In this document: positions 1 through 6,052 of the stretch, piece after piece
Layout of the letters: each line of letters opens with the position of its first letter
Numbering within the stretch: the stretch's first letter is position 1
Assembly (NCBI GenBank): GCA_029865675.1
Contig: JARXAU010000120.1
Location: 1 to 11,396, forward strand
Source of the DNA: Rhodoferax sp.
GTDB taxonomy: Bacteria > Pseudomonadota > Gammaproteobacteria > Burkholderiales > Burkholderiaceae_C
Length of the DNA stretch: 11,396 nt
Reading direction: 5' to 3'
Notes under the pieces: model-generated
Told to the model about the DNA's origin: nothing
What the model saw: only the letters and a program-made list of their open reading frames with translations
Database searches by the model: none
Translations under genes and position numbers: made by a program

Positions 1-54
1 GACCAGCACGGCCACCAGTGCGCCATACCATTCTTGTCGGGTGAGGGACTTCAT
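1..54 (-). CDS. ABC sugar transporter permease, N-terminal fragment (runs off left edge)
   Basis: Only the first 18 codons are inside the window. They read MKSLTRQEWYGALVAVLV: a short polar head followed by the start of a hydrophobic stretch, which fits the N-terminus of an inner-membrane permease of the RbsC/FrcC type. The start ATG (54-52) is preceded on the minus strand by a TAGGAA ribosome-binding site about 7 nt upstream. The gene follows a periplasmic binding-protein gene on the same strand, the usual order in sugar ABC operons, and the window supplies the ATPase on the divergent arm. The permease call rests on position and this short hydrophobic start, not on a recognised domain. Confidence 0.6.
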   Translation of the reverse strand, partial: MKSLTRQEWYGALVAVLV

Positions 55-73
55 GAAAACGGTTCCTAATTAC

Positions 74-112
74 AAAAAACGAACGACCACCAGCAAGTTG
101 TGCTGGCGGTCG
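74..112 (-). terminator. Intercistronic Rho-independent terminator or attenuator
   Basis: On the minus strand a 12-bp stem (112-101 pairing with 95-84, one G-U pair) closes a 5-nt loop and is followed by a T-rich tract with six consecutive T (79-74). It lies between the stop of the binding-protein gene (166) and the start of the permease (54). This is a textbook intrinsic terminator. Because the next gene starts only 20 nt beyond it, it probably terminates partially and lowers permease expression relative to the binding protein, as is known for several binding-protein-dependent transporters. Confidence 0.8.
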
Positions 113-121
113 CCTTGTCCA

Positions 122-152
122 CCGGGGGCGCTTGCACACGCAAGCTGCCCGG
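122..152 (-). promoter_or_regulatory. Second stem-loop just after the binding-protein gene
   Basis: An inner stem GCTTGC/GCAAGC (130-135 with 140-145, loop ACAC) sits inside an outer stem CCGGG/CCCGG (122-126 with 148-152), with a small unpaired interior. There is no T-run directly after it on the minus strand, so it is more likely an mRNA-stabilising 3' hairpin than a terminator. Together with the hairpin at 74-112 it makes a tandem stem-loop spacer after the binding-protein stop codon. The function is inferred. Confidence 0.55.
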
Positions 153-165
153 TAGCGAAGGGGAT

Positions 166-1122
166 TTACTTCACTTTCATGAACTGGCCCACGCCAGAGT
201 CTTTGGCGAACTGGTCCACGTTGGACGGCAGCACCAAGAAGGAACCGGTGTCGATGCGGGCTTCGACTTTTTTGCCTTCAGCCGCAGCAATGGCGGTTTC
301 CACGCCCACCTGGCCGATTTTGGCCAGCATTTGTGCGGCGTTGGCGGACTGCCAGCCTTGCTTCATCATGTCCAGGCCGCCAGGAGAGCCGTCAAAACCA
401 GCGATCTTTACGTCACCCGCTTTTTTGCCAGCCGCCATCAACGCAGCCTTGGCGCCCAGTGCGCCGCCGTCCCATGCGCAAGCGATGATCTTGGCAGTCG
501 GGTTGGCGCGCAATGCGGTTTCCACGCCGTTTTGGGCCATGGTTTGGTCCCAGGTGGTGGGCACTTCCACAATCTTGACGTTCTTGCGCACGCCGTTCAA
601 GCCATCCACAAAGCCTTTTTTGCGCTCTTGGCCGGTGGACTGGCCCAGGTCGCCGGTCACGTAAATCACGGTATCGCCGTCTTTGATTTGCTCAGCCGCC
701 CATTTGCCTTGCACCATGGCAGCCTTGATGTTGTCGGTGGCCACGTAAGACGTGATCTTGGAGCCAGTGACATTGGTGTCCACTGCCACAACCTTGATGC
801 CCGCGGCCAGGGCCTTGTTGATAGCGGGGGCAATGCCGGCGCTATCGACCGGAGCAATGGCAATCGCGTTGACCTTGCGGGTGATCATGTCTTCAACAAT
901 GGCCAATTGCTTGGACAGTTCGCCTTTTTCGGCAGCGAGTTCAATGAACTTGACGCCGGCCTTGGTGCCAGCAGCTTTGGCGCCGCCGTTGATCAGGGTC
1001 CAGCCCTCATTGGTGTTGCCGTTGGTGATGTAAGCGATGGTGGTTTCAGCCATTGCGCTGGCCATTAGGCCCGCAGCTGCCAAAGCGATGGCCAAGCGGC
1101 CCAGAGTGCGTTTTGTGTTCAT
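166..1122 (-). CDS. Sugar ABC transporter periplasmic substrate-binding protein (RbsB-like)
   Basis: A 318-residue protein that should capture a sugar or polyol in the periplasm and deliver it to the permease. It begins with a Sec signal peptide: basic MNTKRTLGR, a hydrophobic Ala/Leu core, and a cleavage site AMA|E after residue 25. The mature part has the type I periplasmic-binding fold of the Peripla_BP_4/RbsB group: TIAYITNGNTNEGW at the start, KVNAIAIAPVDSAGIAPAI and GIKVVAVDTNV in the N lobe, and IACAWDGGALGAKAAL and VKIAGFDGSPGG near the hinge. Length is normal for the family. The ATG is supported by a GGAG ribosome-binding site 8 nt upstream. It is first in the leftward operon and divergent from the ATPase gene. 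The ligand cannot be read from the sequence; ribose, fructose, allose, fucose and polyols are all possible. Confidence 0.92.
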   Translation of the reverse strand: MNTKRTLGRLAIALAAAGLMASAMAETTIAYITNGNTNEGWTLINGGAKAAGTKAGVKFIELAAEKGELSKQLAIVEDMITRKVNAIAIAPVDSAGIAPAINKALAAGIKVVAVDTNVTGSKITSYVATDNIKAAMVQGKWAAEQIKDGDTVIYVTGDLGQSTGQERKKGFVDGLNGVRKNVKIVEVPTTWDQTMAQNGVETALRANPTAKIIACAWDGGALGAKAALMAAGKKAGDVKIAGFDGSPGGLDMMKQGWQSANAAQMLAKIGQVGVETAIAAAEGKKVEARIDTGSFLVLPSNVDQFAKDSGVGQFMKVK

Positions 1123-1164
1123 GTCAGTGTCTCCAGTGGGGTGGGGGTTAGCCGCACAGACGAG

Positions 1165-1185
1165 CCTGTTGCGTGCTGGAACAGG
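1165..1185. promoter_or_regulatory. Inverted repeat CCTGTT-N9-AACAGG, candidate operator
   Basis: Perfect 6-bp arms (1165-1170 and 1180-1185) are separated by 9 bp, giving a centre-to-centre spacing of 15 bp, suitable for a dimeric helix-turn-helix protein. It lies in the 5' leader or promoter side of the binding-protein gene, about 43 bp from its start codon. A ROK-family repressor is encoded in the divergent operon, so autoregulated control of both arms is plausible. Binding is inferred; only the symmetry is seen. Confidence 0.4.
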
Positions 1186-1297
1186 ATTAAAGCAGATAAG
1201 CGACTAATTAAATCTAGGGGTTTTACTAATAAGAATTCCTGGCAAACTATGGCATGCTCGCGCCCTATTCGCTGGTTCACGTCGGTAGTTGGCGGAA

Positions 1298-1313
1298 CTT
1301 TTTGACCCTTCGC
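1298..1313 (+). repeat. 16-bp element CTTTTTGACCCTTCGC, copy 1
   Basis: The same 16 bases occur on the minus strand at 8094-8079. Here the copy is 36 nt upstream of the ATPase start codon and reads in the same direction as that gene. The other copy is 12 nt upstream of the exonuclease start, also in the direction of its gene. Confidence 0.6.
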
Positions 1314-1349
1314 CTCGCTTGAGCGCGCTATCAAACCAAAGAAATCCGT

Positions 1350-2138
1350 ATGACCCCAAAGCAAGCAGTGCTGCGCATCAGCGGCATCACCAAACACTAC
1401 GGCGGCGTGAAAGCGCTCACCGACGCCCATTTCAGCCTGCAACCGGGCGAACACGCTGCCATCGTGGGCGACAACGGCGCGGGGAAAAGCACCTTTGTGC
1501 GCTTGATTACCGGCGTGGAACAGCCCAACCAAGGCGACATATTGCTCGACGGCCGACCAGTGAGTTTTCGCTCGCCGCTGGACGCGCGTGACCAGGGGAT
1601 AGAGACCGTCTACCAGACGCTGGCCTTGGCCGAAGACCTGGATGTGCCGGCCAACATCTTTCTGGGCCGCGAACTAACTCGCCTTAAGCTCGGACCCCTG
1701 TCGGTCCTAAACCACAAGGCCATGCGCGAACAGTCCACCCAGATGCTGTCAACCACGGGCGTGAAGATTCAAGACATGTCCGAGAGCCTGCGCGGCATGT
1801 CCGGCGGCCAGCGCCAGTGCGTGGCCATTGCGCGCGCTGCCGGGTTTGCCAAAAAACTCATCATCCTGGACGAGCCCACCGCCGCCCTGGGCGTGGCGGA
1901 GACGGCGCGCGTGGAGCAAATCATCAAAGGCCTGAAGACCCAGGGCGTGCCGCTCATCATCATCAGCCACAACCTGCGCCAGGTGTTTGACTTGGTGGAC
2001 CGCATCTGGGTATTTCGCCAGGGCCGCATCATTTGCAGCCGCCCCACCCAAGACACCAACCCCGAAGAAATCGTGGGCCTGATCACTGGCGCCATCGACC
2101 CCGCCAAGTTCCGCGAAGAGGAGGCGCTGGCATGCTAA
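1350..2138 (+). CDS. Sugar ABC transporter ATP-binding protein, single nucleotide-binding domain (FrcA-like)
   Basis: A 262-residue cytoplasmic ATPase that should power the sugar transporter. All ABC motifs are present: Walker A GDNGAGKST (residues 40-48), Q-loop Q89 in ETVYQT, signature MSGGQRQ (150-156), Walker B LIILDEP with catalytic E175, and switch H207 in IISHN. It has one nucleotide-binding domain. RbsA-type sugar ATPases are about 500 residues with two tandem domains, whereas the FrcA class is about 260, so this one probably works as a homodimer. It opens the rightward operon; its last codons overlap the mutarotase gene by 7 bp. The start ATG has only a weak upstream AAAGAAA stretch as a ribosome-binding site. 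Substrate specificity is not visible here. Confidence 0.93.
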   Translation: MTPKQAVLRISGITKHYGGVKALTDAHFSLQPGEHAAIVGDNGAGKSTFVRLITGVEQPNQGDILLDGRPVSFRSPLDARDQGIETVYQTLALAEDLDVPANIFLGRELTRLKLGPLSVLNHKAMREQSTQMLSTTGVKIQDMSESLRGMSGGQRQCVAIARAAGFAKKLIILDEPTAALGVAETARVEQIIKGLKTQGVPLIIISHNLRQVFDLVDRIWVFRQGRIICSRPTQDTNPEEIVGLITGAIDPAKFREEEALAC

Positions 2139-2572
2139 AAGGTATTGACCCTCTGCTCACGCCCGAACTGCTGATGCACCTGTCCGCCATGGGCCACGGG
2201 GAATGGGTGGCGGTGGTGGACGCCAACTTCACCGCCGACTTTTTGAGCCACGGCAAACCCGTGGTGCGCCTGCCCGGCAACAGCTTGGCGCGCGTCAGCC
2301 AAGCGGTGTTGTCGGTGATACCACTGGCCGACGACGTGGCCCAGCCCGCTGCCTACATGCGCGTGTGCCACCAGCCCGACACGCACCGCACGCCCGCCCA
2401 TCAGGCGGTGGTGGATTGCCTGGGCAAGGAAGGCGTGCCCGAGCAGCGCGTGGAAGGCGTGGAGCGCTTTGCCTTTTATGACAAGATCAAAGGCGCGAGC
2501 CTGATCGTGCAAAGCGGCGAGGCCACGGCCTACGGCAACGCCATGTTTTGCAAGGGCGTAATTCTTTTTTAA
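2132..2572 (+). CDS. FucU/RbsD-family sugar mutarotase
   Basis: A 146-residue protein of the RbsD/FucU family, which interconverts sugar anomers (FucU: alpha/beta L-fucose; RbsD: pyranose/furanose ribose). It resembles FucU more than RbsD: MLKGIDPLLTPELL at the N-terminus, the MGHG motif with H22, D30 in VVDANF, ERFAFYDK (residues 111-118) and YGN at 134-136 near the end, followed by CKGVILF. These positions match the residues known for sugar binding in the family. The start at 2132 is set by a strong AGGAGG (2118-2123) 8 nt upstream and by overlap with the ATPase stop codon. A longer upstream reading in this frame would lie inside the ATPase gene and is unlikely. It probably hands the correct anomer of the imported sugar to the next enzyme; the sugar need not be fucose. 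Confidence 0.88.
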   Translation: MLKGIDPLLTPELLMHLSAMGHGEWVAVVDANFTADFLSHGKPVVRLPGNSLARVSQAVLSVIPLADDVAQPAAYMRVCHQPDTHRTPAHQAVVDCLGKEGVPEQRVEGVERFAFYDKIKGASLIVQSGEATAYGNAMFCKGVILF

Positions 2573-2594
2573 TGCGTTGGGGTTTGATCAATCT

Positions 2595-3818
2595 ATGAAC
2601 GGCGCTGCGGCACCAGCCGCCCTGCGGGGCTCCAACCATGTGGGTATGCGCCAGTTCAACGAGCGCATTGTTTTGCAGGCCGTTCGCCACCACGGAGCTA
2701 TCCCCAAAGCCGATCTCGCCCGGCTGACACAGCTGTCCAATCAAACCGTTGGCATCATCGTGGGGCGCTTGCTCGACGACGGTTTGCTGGTCAAGCAAGA
2801 CCGGGTACGCGGCAAGATCGGCCAGCCCTCGGTGCCGCTGTCGCTCAACCCGCACGGCGCATTCAGCGTCGGCATTCAGGTGGGGCGACGCAACCTTGAG
2901 CTGCTCGTGGCCGACTTTTGCGGCCAGCCCGTCGCGCGGGTGGAGGTGCTGTACGACTACCCCGACCCGGACCAGCTGTTTCAGTCCATGGCGCAAGGCC
3001 TGCAAGGCCTGAAAGAACGCATGGGCGACTGGTGGCCGCGCACCGTAGGCGTGGGTTTGACGGCACCGCTGTCGCTGCACAAATGGGCGGACCTTATGGG
3101 TGGACAAGCCGCGCACGCCTTGGCCCGCTGGGAGCACATCGACCTGGTTACAGAAGTTCAGCGCCTGACCGATTTGCCGGTGGTTTTTGCCAAAGACACC
3201 ACGGCCGCCTGTGTGGCCGAGTTACTGCAAGGCCAGGGCCGCAGCGTACGTAGCTTTCTCTATGTGTTTGTAGGTACCTTTATCGGGGGGGGCTTGGTTT
3301 TGTCAGGCCACATCATGAACGGCGATCGTGGTAACGCCGGGGCCATCGGCTCATTGCCCGTGGGCTTGGCTAAGCCTGAGCTCAAAGGTTCGGACAGGCC
3401 ACCACAGTTGCTCCAAACCGCCTCGGGTTGGCAGCTAGAGCAAGCCTTGCTGGCGGCCGGGCACAACCCCATGCTGATCCACCAAGACAACATCATGGAC
3501 GCGGCCTATGCAGCATTTACCGGCCCATGGATTGCCCAGGCAAGCCAAGCGCTGGCCATGACGGCGGCGAGCTCGGCTGCCTTGCTCGATCTTGATGCGG
3601 TGGTGATAGACGGCTCGCTCGGTGCGCCACTCATGGCTGCCTTGATCGCTGCTACGCAAGAGGCTCTGTCTGGCTACCGCTTCGATGGCATGCACCAACC
3701 GCCTTTGTTGACCGGTCAAGTCGGCGCGCATGCGCGGGCTTTGGGCGGTGCTTTGTTACCGCTGCACAGCCAGTTTTTCCCCGACAAAGACATTTTCCTG
3801 AAACAAAACGCCGCATGA
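2595..3818 (+). CDS. ROK-family transcriptional regulator lacking the zinc and sugar-kinase motifs
   Basis: A 407-residue protein with an N-terminal winged helix-turn-helix (about residues 20-72: NERIVLQAVRHHGAIPKADL and LSNQTVGIIVGRLLDDGLL) and a C-terminal ROK sugar-kinase-like domain. It should repress the locus until its sugar ligand binds. The ROK domain is clear in KDTTAACVAEL (from K200) and in GTFIGGGLVLSGHIMNGDRG. The usual ExGH plus CxCGxxGCxE zinc motif is absent; the equivalent stretch reads AGAIGSLPVG and then AKPELKGSDR. The phosphate-binding DxGxT is replaced by the segment around GIQVGRRN. It is therefore probably a pure ligand sensor without kinase activity. An in-frame TTG at 2577 would add 6 residues; the ATG at 2595 is preferred. 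Its stop overlaps the next gene as ATGA. Confidence 0.88.
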   Translation: MNGAAAPAALRGSNHVGMRQFNERIVLQAVRHHGAIPKADLARLTQLSNQTVGIIVGRLLDDGLLVKQDRVRGKIGQPSVPLSLNPHGAFSVGIQVGRRNLELLVADFCGQPVARVEVLYDYPDPDQLFQSMAQGLQGLKERMGDWWPRTVGVGLTAPLSLHKWADLMGGQAAHALARWEHIDLVTEVQRLTDLPVVFAKDTTAACVAELLQGQGRSVRSFLYVFVGTFIGGGLVLSGHIMNGDRGNAGAIGSLPVGLAKPELKGSDRPPQLLQTASGWQLEQALLAAGHNPMLIHQDNIMDAAYAAFTGPWIAQASQALAMTAASSAALLDLDAVVIDGSLGAPLMAALIAATQEALSGYRFDGMHQPPLLTGQVGAHARALGGALLPLHSQFFPDKDIFLKQNAA

Positions 3819-4483
3819 AGTTTTACCTCGACTCAGCCAACGCTCACCAATGGGCCTTGCCTGCGGGCTGCCCTCCGGTGCAGGGCGTGACTACCAATCC
3901 CACGCTGGTTTTGCAGGCCGGATTGCCGGTGAGCCTGCCGGGCTATTTGAAGCTGGTGGCGCAGGCAGGAAACGCCCACCTGCCAGAGCTGATGCTGCAA
4001 TTGCCGCGCCCCGATGGTCGCGAGGCCGCGCAATGGCTGGAAGTGCTGCTACCCGCCGCCCTACAGGTAGGCGTGCGACTGACCATCAAGCTGCCTTGTC
4101 ACCCCGCGTGGCAGCCTGTGCTTCAAGAGGTTCGAGCTTGGGACGTGCCCACGCTGCTGACCGGTCTGTCCAACCCGGTGCAGTTGTTGTGGGCCCGCGC
4201 CCAAGGCGCCCGCTATGTGGCCCCTTATGTGGGGCGCCTGCAAGCAGACGGGCGCGATGTATGGGCTTTGATCGAAGCCTGCGTCGCTATTCAGGCCGAT
4301 GGCCCGCAATTACTCGCAGCCAGCATCAAGTCGGCCGATGTGCTGTCGCGCTTGATAGCCAGCGGTGCCCATGCGGTCACGGTGCGGCCCGAATTTGCAG
4401 CGAGTTTGGCCACCGACCCTTTGACACTTGCTGCGATGGCGCAGTTTGACCAAGATGTAGAAAAAAGCCTCCAATCCGTCTGA
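3815..4483 (+). CDS. Transaldolase-family protein, fructose-6-phosphate aldolase (FSA/TalC)-like
   Basis: A 222-residue TIM-barrel protein of the short transaldolase class, about the size of E. coli FsaA (220). The active-site set of that class can be traced: D6 in KFYLDSAN, TTNPT (residues 26-30), Q62 in LMLQLP, the Schiff-base lysine K92 in TIKLP, T116, Y138 in YVAPYVGR, and AASIKS at 168-173. The spacing from K92 to T116 and to Y138 equals that from K85 to T109 and Y131 in FsaA. About four extra residues lie between Q62 and K92. It would perform a reversible aldol reaction on a ketose phosphate, with no cofactor, in the cytoplasm. It is last in the operon, with ATGA overlap to the regulator gene, so it is translationally coupled. 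Aldolase versus transaldolase activity cannot be decided from sequence alone. Confidence 0.85.
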   Translation: MKFYLDSANAHQWALPAGCPPVQGVTTNPTLVLQAGLPVSLPGYLKLVAQAGNAHLPELMLQLPRPDGREAAQWLEVLLPAALQVGVRLTIKLPCHPAWQPVLQEVRAWDVPTLLTGLSNPVQLLWARAQGARYVAPYVGRLQADGRDVWALIEACVAIQADGPQLLAASIKSADVLSRLIASGAHAVTVRPEFAASLATDPLTLAAMAQFDQDVEKSLQSV

Positions 4484-4914
4484 AAGGTTTGCCTACCGCG
4501 CTGACGGCAAATTCGTACCACTCCCATGCGCCACCTCCCCCGCCATGCCCATGCTATCGCTGAACGTGGGCTGACCCAGGAAGTCACCCATGGCGACCCT
4601 GTGCGGCATCTTGGCCCCTACTGATTGATCTGCTGCTCAGCAACCACAGCGGGTTCTGCAGCACCTCGTTCACGGGCTTTGGCCGGCGGGCCCCATCGCC
4701 AAGTTCCCGTGCGCGCAACGCAATTGTCTTTGCCGCAATGTAGGTGCTGCTTGCATGGCGCGGTGCCATGCGCTTACTTTCGTGGTCATGAGAAGCGATC
4801 GCGCCGTGCCGGCAGCTTGACATGCGGTTCCAGACCGTCGCCGCCCCAAGACCACCGCTCAGCGGGTACCCTGCCGCGCCGCCATGCCAGATCCGGCCGA
4901 AAGCGCCGATCGGG
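4484..4914. other. Gene-poor gap of about 430 bp
   Basis: No convincing gene was found on either strand. A small hairpin follows the transaldolase stop (TTTGCC at 4488-4493 with GGCAAA at 4506-4511, 12-nt loop) without a T-run. Another imperfect stem follows the AIM24 stop (GATCCGGC at 4890-4897 with GCCGATC at 4905-4911), also without a T-run. Both are weak terminator candidates. Open minus-strand frames at 4493-4636 and about 4584-4850 give peptides with ordinary amino-acid mixtures (for example VNEVLQNPLWLL and MGDFLGQPTFSDSMGMAGE). They have no ribosome-binding site and no family I recognise; they may be remnants of a former gene or of an interspersed repeat. Confidence 0.5.
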
Positions 4915-5751
4915 TCAGCGGTTGCCCTGAACGAAATCGCCGAGCACGCCCAGCGCGGAACCCTCGCCGCGGTTCTGTCCGCCGCCCGGCGTGGCTGCCG
5001 CCAGCATCCGGCCCGCAAGCCGCGCAAACGGCAAAGACTGGATCCACACTTTGCCCGGCCCGGTGAGCCGAGCAAAGAACATGCCCTCGCCACCGAACAG
5101 CATGCTTTTCACACCGCCCGCGCTGATCAGGTCAAACGTGACCGACGGCGTGTAGGCTGCCAGACAGCCGGTATCGACGTGGATTTCTTCGCCGGGCTGC
5201 AGGTGGCGCTCGGTCAGCGTACCGCCCATTTGGACAAATACCCAGCCATCGCCATCGAGCTTTTGCATGATAAAACCTTCACCGCCAAACAGCCCCGTCA
5301 TCACGCGGCGCTGGAAGGCGATGCCGATGGTCACACCGCGCGCCGCTGCCAGAAAACTGTCCTTTTGGCAGATCAAGGTGCCGCCCAGGTCGGACAACTT
5401 GAGCGGCAGAATCGCGCCCGGCGTGGGCGATGCAAAAGCAACGCGCGCCTTGCCAGACCCGTGGTGGGTGAACACGGTGGTAAACAGGCTCTCGCCCGTA
5501 ATCAGCCGCTTGCCCGCGCCCAGCAACTTGCCCATGAAGCCGCTGCCTTGATCGGCGCTGCCGTCGCCAAACACGGTGGTCATTTCAATAGCCGCGTCCT
5601 TCCACACGAAAGCGCCGGCCTCTGCAACTGCGCTTTCGCCCGGATCAAGCTCGATCTCGACAAACTGCAGTTCCTGGCCTTTGATCTCGAAATCGATATC
5701 GTCTGCGCTTGTTGCGCTGCGGGCATGCAGCCACGGACTGTTTAATGCCAT
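4915..5751 (-). CDS. AIM24 family protein (TIGR00266/DUF124)
   Basis: A 278-residue protein of the AIM24 family, which folds as a repeated beta-barrel (jelly-roll-like) unit. In yeast mitochondria Aim24 helps organise the inner membrane; the bacterial role is poorly known. Family features visible are FEIKGQELQFVEIELDPGES, the AEAGAFVWKD segment, GEGFIMQKLDGDGW, repeated GG-turns, LQPGEEIHVDTGCLAAY and the Gly-rich tail GGGQNRGEGSALG. No signal peptide or membrane segment is seen. The frame stays open 53 codons further upstream, but the ATG at 5751 is chosen: it has an AAGGA ribosome-binding site about 7 nt upstream, and the family begins near this point. It stands alone, with gene-poor DNA on both sides. 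Confidence 0.88.
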   Translation of the reverse strand: MALNSPWLHARSATSADDIDFEIKGQELQFVEIELDPGESAVAEAGAFVWKDAAIEMTTVFGDGSADQGSGFMGKLLGAGKRLITGESLFTTVFTHHGSGKARVAFASPTPGAILPLKLSDLGGTLICQKDSFLAAARGVTIGIAFQRRVMTGLFGGEGFIMQKLDGDGWVFVQMGGTLTERHLQPGEEIHVDTGCLAAYTPSVTFDLISAGGVKSMLFGGEGMFFARLTGPGKVWIQSLPFARLAGRMLAAATPGGGQNRGEGSALGVLGDFVQGNR

Positions 5752-6052
5752 GTGATGGTCCTTCCCGATTGTTGTGCCCACCCCCCGTGTGAGGGACTCG
5801 CCTGGCGTAGCAGTCATCATAGCCAATGAACGCGCAGGCTCAACCGCTTTTTGACAGATGGGGACATCAAGCGCATCAGACCAACCCTTGCACGGATTTG
5901 GGTCACCCACCCGTTTGGCTCAGGCAGTTTGAGGGCGCGCCGCTGCTTCATAGACAGACTTTCTGTCGAACAGATGAGAGGCCTGGCGCGCAGGCAGTTC
6001 CCCCCGCATCATGATAGTTATTGCAGCCTGTAGACCTCAGGCCGCTACGGGC
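5752..6052. other. Gene-poor gap upstream of the AIM24 gene
   Basis: About 300 bp with no recognisable gene. It must contain the promoter of the leftward AIM24 gene, but no clear -35/-10 pair was found. Short plus-strand frames beginning near 5826 and 5851 have no ribosome-binding site and no recognisable motif. A hairpin near its right end is listed separately. Confidence 0.5.
6023..6045 (-). terminator. Stem-loop behind the decayed antitoxin gene, possible old terminator
   Basis: GCAGCCTG (6023-6030) pairs with CAGGCCGC (6038-6045) with one mismatch that becomes G-U on the minus transcript, closing a 7-nt loop. It starts 7 nt after the TAA of the brnA remnant in the direction of reading. 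The following AATAACTATC is AT-rich but has no T-run, so termination would be weak. Confidence 0.35.

Larger units (their letters stand above)
1123..1349. promoter_or_regulatory. Divergent promoter and operator region of the sugar locus
   Basis: This 227-bp gap separates the binding-protein gene (leftward) from the ATPase operon (rightward) and must carry both promoters. It is AT-rich in the middle (about 1186-1240) in a GC-rich neighbourhood. It holds an inverted repeat (1165-1185) and a pair of ACTAAT direct repeats at 1203-1208 and 1225-1230, spaced 22 bp or about two helical turns. No pair of -35/-10 hexamers is convincing. A possible weak rightward pair is TTTACT (1223-1228) with AACTAT 17 bp later. 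The ROK regulator of the operon is the natural candidate to bind here. Confidence 0.65.

Noticed and set aside
100..1068. Long plus-strand open frame opposite the binding-protein gene
   Set aside because: It is antisense to a clear gene with signal peptide and family motifs; its translation is His/Gly/Val-rich in the way typical of shadow frames in GC-rich DNA.
4770..4840. Possible group II intron domain V-like sequence (GCCGTG ... GCGGTTC)
   Set aside because: The two arms do not pair as the conserved 34-nt hairpin requires, and no maturase gene is present.
4584..5093. 169-codon minus-strand frame overlapping the end of the AIM24 gene
   Set aside because: Its upstream half is out of frame over the AIM24 coding end, and it has no ribosome-binding site. 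The part beyond the AIM24 stop is treated as a possible remnant only.
5752..5910. 53-codon N-terminal extension of the AIM24 protein
   Set aside because: The extension has no family similarity, and a good ribosome-binding site precedes the inner ATG at 5751.
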